DNA of 64,000 nucleotides from Helicostylum pulchrum (GCA_025677825.1 JAIXMO010000015.1:248001-312000); one strand, 5' to 3'; shown: positions 20,703 to 33,530, numbered from the stretch's first letter. Translations and numbers: made by a program. The notes: generated by a model from the letters alone, not told the origin.

Positions 20703-23700
20703 ATGTTTCTGGATTGGATCGCTCAGCTTCGTTTGCTGCAGCATGACTCACGTAATGAAGTCTCTTTCTCATAGTTGAGTGTAACTTTTTTTTTAACTCA
20801 ACCCAATTTTTTTTATTTTATTTTTATTCTCTTTCTCTCTCTCTTTCTTTAATATAGAAACGAATATATTGGGTTCACTTCCATTATCGATACGAAGAGT
20901 ACTAATTTCAGAGATTACCAGCTACTTACACCCATCCTCTGGTAAATCTCCACCCGATGCCGCACTCTTTAGTTCACCCGCCCACGTCAAGTGGTTTATG
21001 GAAGTTATCGGTCAAGGTTTTAATTTACCTTTAGAAGACATGTCTATTACCAACCAAGATGTAGATATCTATGCCAGATGGTTATTTGAACAAAGTACTA
21101 GACCTGAAGCTGTCATCAAAGAAGGTTTAGAACAAGAGTTCTATCAAATTATCTTTCATCAATTTTCTTTATTGTTTCAACCACGTATTGCTAGAAATCA
21201 TGTCGTCGTATCTCCTAATAATAATGCTAATAACACAAAGTCAAGTTTTCATATCGGTGTACCTGCTACTGCTCAAATGCCTTTAGCATTTAATTCGGTC
21301 ACACCTAATCAAACCATTAATTTAAAAGAAACTCTAGCTCAGTTAGTGCAAAGACATGTGGAGTTGTGTAAAAAGACGCTCAAGATATTTGCTATGGCCG
21401 GTAGAACTTTAAAACTCTCGACAGAGACTTGGGCTGTACTTTTAAAGGTTATGTTGGGTGTAACTGATTATTTGTTGAAGGAACCTACTGGCGAAACGTC
21501 GAGTGTGGGTGTAATGAATATGGCTGATGAATTATGCGATAATCTATTACAGGTCTTGTTTGAGTTATGGTTACGATCAAATACGATGGATGTAGAAATG
21601 TGGGATGTATTAAAGGTACGAAAAAAGAAAATAAAGGAAACATTACAATTGAGTTAATTTTTATACCGGATAACAGAACTGCTTTATGCGCTGGACACAT
21701 CGATCAAAAGCGATTCAACAATGGAGCACCACCTCATTAGCATTAACCAAACGAGTACAATGTTTAATGTACGGCGAAAAACAAGGTACAGATGGAGTTT
21801 ATATCAACGGCCCCAACATCAAACTAGACCTACCTACCGACTTTGTTTATTACGCATGGCACCGAGTCATGTATTTAATTCCTCATCCATTACAACTACC
21901 CTCCAGTAACTTTACACTGGCCATGTTTGGTATAGGTCATCTTATTGACGCATTTAACCTTACTGCACCACCAGACGCTAACGACAGCTTACAAAATACC
22001 AACCCTGATGGCAACACACTTTTACACATGTTTGGTACTTACTTATTCGACGCAGCCTCTAAATCCTGTACCACTGATACCGAATCACAGTACGGATGTG
22101 CAGAATCCTTTGCCACCATCTGCAAGATATTCTGTAAGCCACAAAAGCGTCAACAGTTTTTAAAGACGTATCTTGAAAGATTTTATGCTTGTCTTACGAT
22201 TGGATTAAAATCCGAATCTTGTTTACCTACCATCTTGTTATCTTGTACGGAATTGTTTGCGACGGAATTGGAAGGTGTGCGTATGTTGGTACCTGATTTT
22301 ATTGCGGCTATCAAGATGGTTCTTCCAAAGTTAAGGTTTGAGTGTAAAACCAATGTCTCAATTGATAATTTAAGATTGGCCGCGATTAAGGTGTTGAGTA
22401 CCATCATGTGCTTGCCGAATCATTTTAATAAGGTTGAGTTGAAGTTGGGGTGGGATTGTGAGCTGAATGCTTCGTCGGAGAATGTGTCTTTGGTAGGAGA
22501 TCAAGAACAGTTAATAACTCAACTGGTAAGTCTCTTTTTGTGTATTATAAAAGTGAAGGGAAAACTTAATTATTTTTTTTCCATCGATAGATTCGTGTCT
22601 TGTATGCAGAGCCTGTAGAAGGAGATTCTGAACACCCATTTTTATCGGTAAGTCTTTTTTTAATCAGTATAAAACCAATACGCTTACTTTTTTTTGTAAC
22701 CTAAATAGCTTAAGTTCTACATACTTGAAGTTTTACTCGTATCGTTACGTACAGAGACATCATCTTATAATATGAGATACATACTACACCTCATCAACGT
22801 CTACGTTATTGAAGATGTTCCCTTCTGTCCCGGACTTGTTGGAACCGTAGTCAAATTAATTCAAGACAAGATCCTCACTATGCAATTACCTGCCGATGTA
22901 ACGCTTGTAGCATTTGATGTCCTCATGGATTTTGTAGACCTATACGATTTTGTAAAAAGAGATAATAAGAATGTAGCTAGAGAACTTGTATTAGCATTAA
23001 GTCGTTACGTCGATACATTAATTAGTGCAGGTAAATTAGTTCAGACTTACCCGTTGATTGTGCAAGCCTACGATTGTATGATTAAATGGATCTTGGTAAG
23101 TCAATGGATTATCGATGATCGAGATTGTTATAAAGCTGTGATTGCTACGCTTAGTAAAGGTATCACTATCTTTGACCGTGAACCAGTGACTCCTGCTACA
23201 CCTACTGAACCCGTCAATGTTGAAAAAAAGAAGAGAAGAGATACTGCGTTTCAACCTACAAAACAATTATTTCAGTTGCCCCCTCGAGTGAATAAGCAGC
23301 AACATCAACAACAACAACAAGAACCGAATACAACGCCTAATACAGTTCGACATAGTTCATCTGCACATAAAAAAGAAGAAATGGCAGTGAGAATGGCAGC
23401 TGAATATTGTATGTCTCAATTTGTCAATCAATTAGGAAGATTTAGTTTATCAACTGAACGTTCGTTTGCAAGCTGCAGGTCAGCCATGATAGACGATGTA
23501 CAGCGATTAAAAGAATTTAAAGAGTTGCAAAAGAAGGATACAAGTGTAGACCATTCTTCCATTCGATACTTTTTAATTGATAAAAAGACGTTGTTGGCTA
23601 TTATTGATGTCACAGATAAAGTACCCAGCGTACCAAAACATATACCTTCCATTATAGCTGTGATTCGAGATACAACAGGTAAATACGTTTGGTCTATGGA

Positions 23701-25206
23701 AAGTCAGTATACAGACCCATTAGCCCCTACTTCGACGCCGTCTACACCATTAGATTCACCTGCCAGTCTTTTAAAGCCTTCGGCTATTAGTAGTAATAAT
23801 ATACACCACCATTCAGATAAGCCAATTACGGTACCTACATCCGTCGCAGTGAATGAAAAAGAAATGCCTACGATGGAAAATATATTTGTTCCTGGATCAA
23901 ATCAATGGCAAGAATTAGAGTCGATAAAGAATTTAATGAAGCGTCAAGAAGAAATTGAATCGGTTCATAAAGAATCATGCACTAGTAATTATTTAAACCA
24001 ATATCAGGCTTCTTCCGATGGACCCAAGATTGATAGCCGTAGTCCAACTGGATTTAGATTGCTGTTGTCTCAAATGGGATTTTTGCTGCCAAAAAATAGA
24101 AGACATATTACTCCGTTACATATCACGGATGATGTTATTTCTGAAATGGAAACTTTGGATATGTTGAACGAGTAAAGTAATAAGAATGAAAATGAAAAAA
24201 CGTGGTTTTTTTTTGTCTCTGTTAAAAAATTATGGCTAACCTCTTTTTTTTATTAGACGTGATTGTATTTCTATTTCTGCTTATTATGCAACTTCTGGAA
24301 ACACAACTTGGTCTGAATTAATTGAAGCCCCTCCACCACTAAGTGAACAATTCCTGCAATTTATTCATTGTGTTGCATGGCCCGTAAGTTTTTGCTTTTT
24401 TTTCAGCGCTTTTTATTTATTTAATTTTTTTTTATTTTTTTTATAGGTCAATACCAAAGAACATAAGGGATATAAAGGAAAACTAGACGCTTCCATTTGC
24501 GAAACTTTACCTTACTACTCTGACCGTACTGTAGAACTTGTTATCAATGTACCTTACTTTTTAAAACTACCACCTGTCGATGATATTACGTGGGGTAACG
24601 CTAACTCCCTCACTAAAATACATCAACAAGTCTCCTCCGATGATCATGTCTGTATTATCTGGATTCAAGATTTAGATCACTATAAATCAATTGCTAAAAT
24701 GATCAAGAATTCAGTCAATTCAAAGGCAATGGTTTATATCTTTATTAATCCGTTAAAGAATAGTGCCAATGGATTGTATTGGGTTAGAATTTTAGTTCCT
24801 GCTTTAGGGAATACGCCTACTAGTATTGCTGCTAGCCAAAGGTTAAATGAAAATGCATTGGTATGTTTTTTTTATATATTTTATATGTTTGTTGATGCAA
24901 TAATTGATTTTGGTAAAATAGATTTTTGGTCCTTTGGTAGATGGTATTGTGGTTAGTCGTCATGCGTTGGGCTCAATGGTAAGAAGCACAGCTATTTCTG
25001 CGCATCAGGCTTGTCGCGTTGTAACAGATACCTATACCAGACCCTATATTATTCGAAAAGAATATATTGAAGAGATGGCACATAGACATCGAGTCAAGTT
25101 ACCATTATCAGAGTTCGTACTTCAAATTCCTGAAATAATTGTGTGTTTTACTAACGGTTTTTTCTTAAATAGATTTTATTCTGATATATTTACAGACAAA
25201 GATTAG
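20703..25206 (+). CDS. Ral GTPase-activating protein, beta-subunit-like (RALGAPB)
   Basis: Relative of the RalGAP/TSC2-type complexes that switch off small GTPases; RALGAPB partners the catalytic alpha subunit. Nine exons: 20703-20751, 20858-21615, 21677-22525, 22591-22647, 22709-24171, 24257-24383, 24447-24860, 24922-25112 and 25173-25206, all in phase, 1313 aa (human about 1490). Family text runs end to end: an N-terminal helical region with VKWFMEVIGQGFNLPLE and ARWLFEQ, and a C-terminal RapGAP-like domain from about residue 1060 with FIHCVAWPVNTKEHKGYKG, DDHVCIIWI and VDGIVVSRHALGSMVRSTAI. A disordered Q-rich insert lies near residues 850-890. The last 34-bp exon was placed because the 60-bp intron holds a perfect TACTAAC branch point and restores a SEFYSDIF ending like that of the animal protein; reading through would replace this end. 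Confidence 0.83.
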
Positions 25207-25340
25207 GTTAAACAACTTTTTTTTTTATGTGATATTATATTTTTATTAGACTTATAAACGACACATTCCCCTATTTTTTTTTAATAGCCCAACCAACCAC
25301 AACACAAAATAAATAAAACATATAGAAATATCCCATCTAT

Positions 25341-27110
25341 TTATTTTACTTTTAATGCTGTTAAATAAATTGAACGTATATGTTTACATTGTACATATAC
25401 ATGAGTACTTTGTTCCAACTTGTTATCTGATACTTCATCAAGACCATGTGCTGTCACTTTCACTTTACTTGCTTTCGTCCTAGAAAATCCTTCATCATCC
25501 CTTGCAGTTGTAGTACAGACGTCATGTCCTATCAAATCATACCATTTTATTTCTTCTTCCTTCGTACAGACTTTAAAACGTGATACTCTACGCTTTCTCG
25601 ATACACGAATAACATCCATAATCAACGTCTTTAACTCGTGTTGCGGTAAATAAATCTCCAAATTTCTCGAATCTAAACTTGTCGCGAACTCTATCAATGA
25701 TACATAGGTCAAATCTGGACACTGAGATCGAACCATTTCAAAAATATCACTTTCCATGACCACATGTTTCAATGTTATTGACTGTAACTTGAAGTGTTGC
25801 TTTCTCGAATTAAATTGATTTACTGATAATTTAGCGTTTGATATAGTCAAATTTGTTAATTTTTCACATGTTTTTAAAATAGAATCTAAGTCAATAGATT
25901 CTAATGCCGAAACGGTAGGCAAAGATAAGTCGAGGGTGGTCATGTTTTTACAAGCACGAATTGTATTCATCACTAAAAGTGAGCAAGACCCGTGAATTGC
26001 AAGCGATACAATACTATCCGTTTGTTTCGATTTCACTAGCGCTTCTAGTCCCTTTATCAATTGTGTAGTATTTAATATATCGTCGAGACTAAGTCCGGTT
26101 AGATATCTGCCATTTCGATCGAGCATCTCAAAGAATGAATGACCGAGTACAAAAGGCGATAGCCTGAGAATTTTTAGTCTTGTGAACTTTACAGCTATTT
26201 GTAACAGTTGATGTTGGTACTTTGCGGCTAGTCCTTCAGCGACCGGACTTTTGATATCCAATGCTTTAACGCCAGTGTATTTTTTACTGATATATTCTAA
26301 CCACGAAAGAGTATCGCCAGAGAAGTTTACATTTAAAAATTCGAGATACTGTAGCGGTTTAACAGGTTGAAAATGCTGTAATAAAAAATCCTGTTGAGAT
26401 ATAGGTAAGAACACTACGTAGATCAGAGACAATGAACCCAAGTTTGGACTGTTTTGATGTATCTGCTCTAATTCACCTGCATCCAGGTACATGTTTTTCA
26501 TTGATAAAGATTGTAATAAAGGTGCATTTTTTAATAAACTTATAAACGATGACTTTGAGTTTGTTGTATCGTTCACATTATTAAAACGAACCGATATATG
26601 AGTGAGAGAACTACTGGTAACAAGTAAAGCATATGGTACGCAAATTCCGCTATATTGTACAAGCTGCCGCATATATTTCCAAGCACCAAAATTTTGATTT
26701 ACTTTATATAGTTCTTGTTTGTTTTTCATTTCTCGGCGACACCCAAAAGGTTCTGCGCGTGATTCTTTACTAAGTACTGTACCATCAAATACAAACACTT
26801 GTAAAAAAGGTAAAAGTAAAGGTAATTGACCTAACGTCAAAGGTTCAATACGACCATTTTCAATAGACAGGATACGAATCTGAGTACCAACTGCATACAC
26901 GGATCCTTTAGGATAAATTGAATTATTCAAGGTGTGTTTAAAAAACCTTTGAAATTGAATTGAACCGACGATCTGAACTGTGTGGTAGATGATGGGCATA
27001 AATGTTTTGTACCATTTTTTACAAATCGTTTGGCATGTGGTTATGTCTTGTCTTGAGAGATAGTAGATAATATCTTGAAGTATTTCAGTAGGAAGTTTTT
27101 TAGCTAGCAT
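25341..27110 (-). CDS. F-box protein with leucine-rich repeats
   Basis: Probable substrate receptor of an SCF ubiquitin ligase. Intronless, 589 aa from the ATG at 27110; an in-frame ATG at 27245 would add 45 hydrophobic, unlikely residues. The F-box is at residues 5-45 (KLPTEILQDIIYYLSRQD, then ICKKWY), which binds Skp1. The rest is a degenerate leucine-rich-repeat fold with about ten units of the LxxLxLxxN/C type (LTHISVRFNN, LQSLSMKNM, LGSLSLIYV, LKILRLSPF, MTTLDLSLPT, LTNLTISNAKL). The C-terminal 90 residues are charged. It converges on RALGAPB with 134 bp between stops. The target is unknown; such F-box proteins are numerous in Mucorales. Confidence 0.8.
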   Translation of the reverse strand: MLAKKLPTEILQDIIYYLSRQDITTCQTICKKWYKTFMPIIYHTVQIVGSIQFQRFFKHTLNNSIYPKGSVYAVGTQIRILSIENGRIEPLTLGQLPLLLPFLQVFVFDGTVLSKESRAEPFGCRREMKNKQELYKVNQNFGAWKYMRQLVQYSGICVPYALLVTSSSLTHISVRFNNVNDTTNSKSSFISLLKNAPLLQSLSMKNMYLDAGELEQIHQNSPNLGSLSLIYVVFLPISQQDFLLQHFQPVKPLQYLEFLNVNFSGDTLSWLEYISKKYTGVKALDIKSPVAEGLAAKYQHQLLQIAVKFTRLKILRLSPFVLGHSFFEMLDRNGRYLTGLSLDDILNTTQLIKGLEALVKSKQTDSIVSLAIHGSCSLLVMNTIRACKNMTTLDLSLPTVSALESIDLDSILKTCEKLTNLTISNAKLSVNQFNSRKQHFKLQSITLKHVVMESDIFEMVRSQCPDLTYVSLIEFATSLDSRNLEIYLPQHELKTLIMDVIRVSRKRRVSRFKVCTKEEEIKWYDLIGHDVCTTTARDDEGFSRTKASKVKVTAHGLDEVSDNKLEQSTHVYVQCKHIRSIYLTALKVK

Positions 27111-27470
27111 TTTATTGTAAGAAAGAAAGAAAAAGTGAAAAATATGTGGGAAAAAAAACCAGATATACTTCTTTAATTCACGAAAGATGACCAAACTTTT
27201 TTTACTGTTATTTGTGTGGGATGTTTTTGGTACAATGTTTATCAATCATGTGATTTTATGTTTTTTTGCATGAACAAAAAAAGTATAAATTTGAGCACTT
27301 GTGATAAAATAGATTTTTATCTTTTTCCTTTTTAGCTGTGAATTTAAAAATACCAGTAAGTATATTTTATATGTCTATATCTTTTAAAAAAGAACTTATA
27401 TTTGATATATATTCTTCATATATTAGCTCGTTTATTTTACCTGTGATATGGCTGTTTTCTCTGAAAACTG
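27111..27470. other. Upstream region of the F-box gene
   Basis: AT-rich promoter region of the minus-strand F-box gene. A short frame from 27338 has a donor after AAAATACCA and no recognisable content. Confidence 0.4.
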
Positions 27471-28439
27471 ATATGGCTCTTCTTAGAGCAACCGCCGTGC
27501 ATAAGGAGGATTGTAACAACTCTTACGCAGTTAGAGATCCCCTTTGTAAGTTAACGCGCTCACTGAAAAAAAAACATAGCTTAATACGCCTTTCTTCTTA
27601 ATAGAAAAAAAGTAAGGCTAACTGGAAAAAATCTATTGCCTCATACAAGAGAAAAGACTTGGAATTTACAATGAAAATAATGCTTTCAATATTGTTTGGG
27701 ATTCGCTTAGCTCCAAAACTACCAACTCAAGTGCTGTTAGGGAAGAAAGTACAGCTACACAATGCCCTGGGCCGCGCTCTTTAATGAAACAAGATCTTCT
27801 AAATAATGCGGATAAGGTAGCTATTCATGAATTGTATAAAAACTTAGATCCACTAAAGATGTAGAAGGTTTTTTTTTGCCGCATTGATAACTAACTATTT
27901 TAAAGTGAAAGATAAAACTAGAAGATCTCACGAACAATTGTTGGTGTCAACCAGGCTAGAATAAAGGTCATGAAGAAAAAAGTAAAAATGGCATACATAC
28001 TTCAATTGAACGAATACGGGTGTTTGGAGTGTGGGATATTCGAAACCGACAATACTAAAAAACTTTCAGATGGCATGTTTAAAATCCCAATAATCATGAA
28101 AGACATTTCAATAGTATTACGAAGCCTGCACCTTCCTTAATGAATCAAATGACTATATCAAGCTTCTTAATCATGGGTAAAGATAAATGTTTAATAGAAA
28201 AAAAAGAAAAACTTGGAACTTATTTGAATTGTGTAGAAACTAAGATTTGGTTAATGATCATGGATTCACCGGCAAGTTATGTCTGTCGTATTAGTAGAAT
28301 CGAGCCATGTCATTTTCCAGTCCAATCCGTTGAATTCATGAAATCGCTTGTTTCAGTAATGACTGATTTACTCTGCCAGACTATCAATGGAAAGTACATT
28401 TTTATCTGTCGCGAACTGTACGCCAACTCTGGAGTATGA
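27471..28439 (+). pseudogene. Decayed gene, probably of the same repeated family as 16.65-17.9 kb
   Basis: Frame pieces with intervening stops: MALLRATAVHKEDCNNSYAV from 27471 with a donor near 27547; a piece with FNIVWDSLSSKTTNSSAVRE and an ending NLDPLKM; and the longest at 28140-28439 with GTYLNCVETKIWLMIMDSPA followed by SYVCRISRIEPCHFPVQSVE. The last part resembles the C-terminal end of the Mucorales repeated hypothetical family suggested for the 17-kb pseudogene (from memory, unverified). There is no continuous reading frame, and introns alone do not remove all stops. Confidence 0.45.
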
Positions 28440-28686
28440 TCTTGGTTGCAGGGCGGACCTTGTTCCTCCAACATTTCTACAAGAGAGAACGAGACGAAAG
28501 TATTATCGAAGAAAATGAGGGAAATAAGGCCTTACTGAAGCACGGACTCAGTACAGCTCATACTAACATATTATTTTTAATGTAAGTCTTATCCAACCAA
28601 CTGTGACGTTCCAATATGAATAATAAAATATTTTTTTCAAGTTTTTATTACCTTTTTCTCTCATTTTTCAATAACAATAAAAAAAA

Positions 28687-30060
28687 ATGTACCAAAACAC
28701 GGCTCCAGTAAAAGATATAGAAAAGAAAATACCAGCGAAGCAATTCAAAACTATCGCACCTACAGTCGTTGCAACTACTTCCAATACTGCACCTACTTCA
28801 CAAAAAAATATTCCACCTTTTTTAAATAAACTCTACAGGTAAAAAATATTAATACATCAATTTATCATTTATTAAGCATGTCCGTTATAGCATGGTGAAC
28901 GATCCAGAATCAGATGATTTAATTTGTTGGTCTGATGATGGAGCTTCTTTTTTTGTTAACCGTCAAGAAGATTTCGCTCGTAAAGTATTACCACGTTTCT
29001 TTAAACACAAGAAGTTTTCTTCTTTTGTACGTCAATTAAACATGTATGGGTTTCATAAAGTACCACATTTACAACAAGGTGTACTTGAGACCGATGGTGA
29101 ATCAGAGCGATGGGAATTCAGCAACCCACATTTCCAGCGTAATCAACGCGACCTTTTATTACTCGTCAACCGAAAAAAAGGGCCGAACACTGACGAAAAA
29201 GAAATCTCTAGTATTGACTTACATCATATCTTGGAAGAAATTCAATCTATCAAAAAACATCAAACTAATATCTCGACTCAGCTTCAAAACATTCAACGAG
29301 ATAATCAAGTCCTTTGGCAAGAGACAATGGCTGCGAGAGAAAGACATGTTCGACATCAGGAAACCATTGATAAAATCTTAAGATTTTTAGCCTCTGTCTT
29401 TTCTAATAGTGAAAAGCGAAATGTCATCCCTAGAAAGAGAAGGTTTTTGTTGGGTCCTGCCGATGAATCCGATCATGAGTTGGATTTAGAGTTGGAAGAT
29501 GGTAATCAACAGACTCAGTTTCAAAACATGGCTACAACTATCAATGAAGAAAGTGGAAGACCAACAAAGATACCTCGTCAGGCTGAACCTGCAAGTTCTT
29601 TTAATATTGATGATTATGTGAATGGTAAAAATGATCTAAGCGAATTAAGTACAACACTACCTGAACACTTGAAAAATACTACAAGCGCCACCTCCTCTGA
29701 TCTGGACGATGCCATCGCACTAAACGATCAATCAAAAATAGGTATGTATATAAAAGGGGTATACTACGTTATGTACTAATTCTTCCTAATTAGATCATTC
29801 CGCCATAGCTTCAATTAACGACTTTTCTAATATAACCAATATACCACAATTACAAAACCTTCAAAATTTGATTACCTTAGCTCAATCGAATCCCGACTTA
29901 TTAAATCAATTGACAAACGAAGTGTTTTACGGAAGCTCATCGGATCCATTTTCTTCACAGACTCATCATCCACAACCACCACCACAACAACAACTTCAAC
30001 AACAACAGCTTCAACAGCAACAAAATCAACAGCAACAAAATCAACAGCAACAGCAACAGC

Positions 30061-30097
<37 letters not shown>

Positions 30098-30767
30098 TCA
30101 TCATCATCAACAGCAACACCAGCAACCACAATCATCTTTACCACAACAGCCACCACAGCAAATACTACCATTACAACAACCACCGCAATCACAACCAAAT
30201 CAATCACCTGCAACCTATATACATAATACTACAAGCAATAATAACAACCTACCTAATCAAACCTACTCCCAAGTATCTTCCAACTCCATCTCTATACCAC
30301 CACCAACATCTTCCGCGTTAAATACAACGCAAACAGCACGGACCATCGATCAAGTTACAAACCGTATTTCAAATATCTCACATACAGCAGATGCTTTAAA
30401 TCAAGATATAGATGATCTTGGCATCAGTCTTCAGCAATTGGCAAATCATTTAGGGTTTGACCCTTCTAAAAATGTATCGGATACAGAAAGGATAGATGAT
30501 GTAGTGGATGGAGAATTATTAGATATGGATGAATTCTTAAATACATACGGTAAGGAAAAAAAAAATGGGTGTGTGCGATAAAAAAGTTTTATTAACGTTT
30601 TATATATGAAAAAAAAAGGACCTGATGTTCATTCAGACTTTACAAATAATCAGGCTCAAAATGCTGCTACCATTACTGATGTTCCCTCAACAGCTACCAC
30701 AAGATCTCCTAGCCCTGTTGTATCTACTCCTGGATCTATAGCTTCTACATATACTAATAAAAAATAA
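28687..30767 (+). CDS. Heat shock transcription factor (HSF family)
   Basis: Nuclear activator that binds nGAAn repeats as a trimer. Four exons, 28687-28838, 28891-29741, 29794-30549 and 30619-30767, phases closing, 635 aa. The winged-helix DNA-binding domain spans about residues 43-150: PPFLNKLYSMVNDPE, the recognition-helix text FKHKKFSSFVRQLNMYGFHK, and FQRNQRDLLLLVNRKK. The HR-A/B trimerisation coiled coil follows (about 160-215: LHHILEEIQSIKKHQTNIST). After an RKRR basic motif, the C-terminal half is disordered with a long Q/H tract (near 400-440) and TQTART-type text, as in activation domains. The conserved exon 1/2 junction splits the start of the DNA-binding domain. A Skn7-like fungal HSF is unlikely because no receiver domain follows. 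Confidence 0.88.
29985..30115 (+). repeat. CAA/CAG tract encoding polyglutamine in HSF
   Basis: Mixed CAA and CAG codons, purest at 30046-30097, give an almost unbroken run of more than 20 glutamines followed by histidines. Expected to vary in length. Confidence 0.9.
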
Positions 30768-31415
30768 GTACGTATATATATTATATATACACAAGTACAC
30801 ATTTTTATTTATTTGAACGCGCTTTATTACGAGTTAAATATACCCAAAGTCATTTATACTTTGTTTTTATGTATTAATTTTTTTTTATATTTACATCTCA
30901 TTCACAGCTTTTTAGTTAAGCTATTGCTTGATTCTTAAGCCTGTCATATAAATTACAACATCTGTCTTCAGGACCTCCTAATAACTCTACAATACATACG
31001 TCAGCGGTAAGAAATATATAATAATACACTATTGTCTCTCTTTTTGTTTAAATTGTTTTTGGAACTTACTATTTTCATACTTGCATATTTCTCAGGAAGG
31101 TGGTTCCGTTTTCACTGCACGGTCGCAATGGTCCGTACCAGCCTTAATTTGTTGCGTAACAGACCGCCGATTTCTTGGCCTATTTCTGTTTAAAATGCGT
31201 TGAAAACCCTTTCTTTTAGTGTCAGTTTCTTGTTTCATATATCATTGTTAAAAAAATATACATAGAAATATTTAATTTTAAATGTTAGCGAGATTCAGTC
31301 ACAAATGAAGTAGATAAGCGGATTAATAATACGTTTATTAATATAAATATATGAAAATATATTGTAGTTTGTTTGCAGCTGTATTAATCAGGTTTAAACC
31401 ATAGTATTCAGCTAT
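30768..31415. other. Intergenic stretch between HSF and the zinc-finger cluster
   Basis: Contains HSF 3' sequence and two exon-like short pieces with splice-like borders near 31013 (GGTAAG) and 31096 (TCTCAG), but no frame that I can connect to a protein. Confidence 0.5.
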
Positions 31416-33155
31416 TCATAGTTTTTCGCTCTTAATACTTAGTTCCTCTGTGTTATAGAATTTTTTCTCACTCGTATTAGATAAGTTATGAGCTCTGGCC
31501 ATGTGTTTGTTGTAATTGTATTTTCGCGTGAAATTTTGATCGCATATGACACAATAAGCACCTTGTGGTAGTTTAGGTAGCGATGTTTTAGGTAGTGATA
31601 TGCCGTGAATCGCATATAGATGACTTTTATACGTTGCCTTTCTTTTGTATACTTTGTCACAGGCGGTGCAATGTCTGTTTACCTCGTCAATAACCGGTAT
31701 TTCATTACGATTAACAAAAGTTGACAATCTGTCAGTTTTGGGTGGGTTTATATGATGATATTTAGACATGTGAGTTCGGTAGAAGCCCAAGTTTTTGTAT
31801 GTTCGATCACAGGAGTTGCAATACCGATTTAAAAGGTCCAAAATAGGTATTGTATCATTAATTATAATTCGTCTACTGGGTGTATAAGGAATATGCACAT
31901 TATGAGCTGTAGCTTGATGGTTTCTGTAGCCCCTCCAGGTAGAAAGTGTTCTATTGCATGGAGTGCAATAGTTTTTTGTATTTTTAACATCTTGATCATT
32001 AACATTTGTCAAAGGTTCGAGTGCCTTGAGTGTTTTGATGCCGTGGATTTTATCCATGTGGATTCTACATAAACGACTTGACAGAAATACCTTTTCACAG
32101 CCGGTACAATATTTCTTAAACCGCAGGTCTCTTTTATTAGGGTTCTTGCAATTTATCCCTTGATAAAGTTCTGGATTTAGGCTAAGATGAACTCTAACCA
32201 AATGCCGTAAATAATTGTGTCTCTCGGCGAACTTTTTATCACAAGCAGCGCAATACTTATTTGTATCAGTAGCGTTTTGTATCATATCAGGAAGAGAAGA
32301 TGATTCTATACGATGTATGCCTTTCAAGTGAGCACTAAAACTCCACATGTTTTTGAGCGTTACATCGCACGTTTTACAGTATAATTTTTTTATATCAAAA
32401 TTGCAGGGCTCCGAGTAAATATCCGGTAAGGTCATTTCGTGAATTTGAACCAAATGCCGTATATAAAATTGATTGGCGTCATATATTTTGTTGCATACAT
32501 TGCAATACAGATTTATTATATCAATTTTCGGTGGTACATTTTTTAGTGTTTTTAGTTTGTTAAGAGGTGCAAAGCGCGGCATATTGTGGTATTCAATCAA
32601 ATGTGTACGGAAGACACTTCGAGTTCTGTACTTAACATCGCATGATATACAGTAGTTGTTTGGATCTTTGAAGTCAGGCATTTTTGACGGGTCTGGGTTT
32701 AAGTGTTTTTTGAGAAGTGGAATATGAAGATTGTTTAGATTGGCCATATGTCTGCGATATAAACTAGCAGATCTGTAACTCTTATTGCATATATTACAGC
32801 GAAGGGTTTTGAGGTCGGCAATCGGTGTCTCTGTAGTTGTATGAAAGTGAAGTTCGTGTTCAAGATAAATTTCGCTTCTAGCAAAACTGATATTACACGT
32901 ACTACAATGTCTACTTTTAGTGATTTTTGGTGAGGCTATGTATGTATAAAGTGAGTGTCAAGTAATCTAATTTCTTTCTATAAAAAGAACCTGTCTTTAG
33001 CACTTACATTGTAAAGTCCCAGTAGAACCATTGCCTTCGTATTTACTTATTTCTAAAGAAATGGGTTCAACTTTAACTGGGGGATATAAGGCACATTTCA
33101 AGTATTCCTTGCTTTCTTCTGTTTCTCGCTTAATATAAGCTCTAGTTTTTGGCAT
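31416..33155 (-). CDS. Zinc-finger cluster gene A: 11-finger C2H2-like protein, original start lost
   Basis: Member of the local family of widely spaced C2H2-like proteins; probably nucleic-acid binding and nuclear. Exon 1 (33155-33008) plus exon 2 (32935-31416), phase-1 intron, 555 aa. Exon 1 holds the family text TRAYIKRETEES and PVKVEP, two psi-K-x-E SUMO-type motifs. Exon 2 holds 11 fingers C-x2-C-x12-H-x4-H with 20-30 residue linkers instead of TGEKP; finger 2 ends in N in place of the last His, as in all paralogs. The paralogs start with MKQ about 13 codons further up; here that ATG is gone (the frame reads LYQKILKSS), so translation must begin at the MPKTR codon or fail. It is divergent from gene B (426 bp between starts). 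Confidence 0.72.
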
Positions 33156-33240
33156 TTCAACTTTTAAATCACGATTAAACACGCTACTTTTTAATATTTT
33201 TTGATAAAGAGGAAAGGAGTTTTTTATTGTTATTTTGACA

Positions 33241-33288
33241 GTCTTTTGTTACTCTACTTTCAGTCACACATGAAACACAGAAAGGGGC
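33241..33288 (-). promoter_or_regulatory. Shared promoter block, copy in front of gene A
   Basis: On the minus strand it reads CCCCTTTCTGTGTTTCATG, then GTGTGACTGAAAGTAGAGTA and ACAAAA. The same block precedes genes B, E and F and lies between D and E. Confidence 0.75.
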
Positions 33289-33486
33289 ATATATGTCGTG
33301 GAACACATCAGGGGTGTAAAATGTATTGAAAGATGATTATCGATATCATAACACAAGGAGGTTTGCGCCTGCGTAAACTCTCAATAATCATCATTGAGTT
33401 CATATGGTGTCGTAATTGATAACCGTCTTTTACTAAAAGCCATATACTCGATTATCAAAAACAAGGAATATGCGGACGGCTCTCCT

Positions 33487-33530
33487 CCCTAATGTGTTAC
33501 ATGTGGTGACTGAAATAGCGTAACAAAATA
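33487..33530 (+). promoter_or_regulatory. Shared promoter block, copy in front of gene B
   Basis: Reads CCCTAATGTGTTACATGTGG, then TGACTGAAATAGCGTAACAA. It ends 52 bp before the gene B start. Confidence 0.75.

Noticed and set aside
23096..23110. Additional intron in RALGAPB at a GTAAGT near 23097
   Set aside because: The frame reads through with sensible family text and no fitting acceptor in phase nearby.
28600..28686. Heat-shock elements in the HSF promoter (autoregulation)
   Set aside because: No array of three or more nGAAn units found in the upstream sequence.
29872..30213. 113-codon minus-strand frame of valine runs
   Set aside because: Antisense of the HSF polyglutamine tract.
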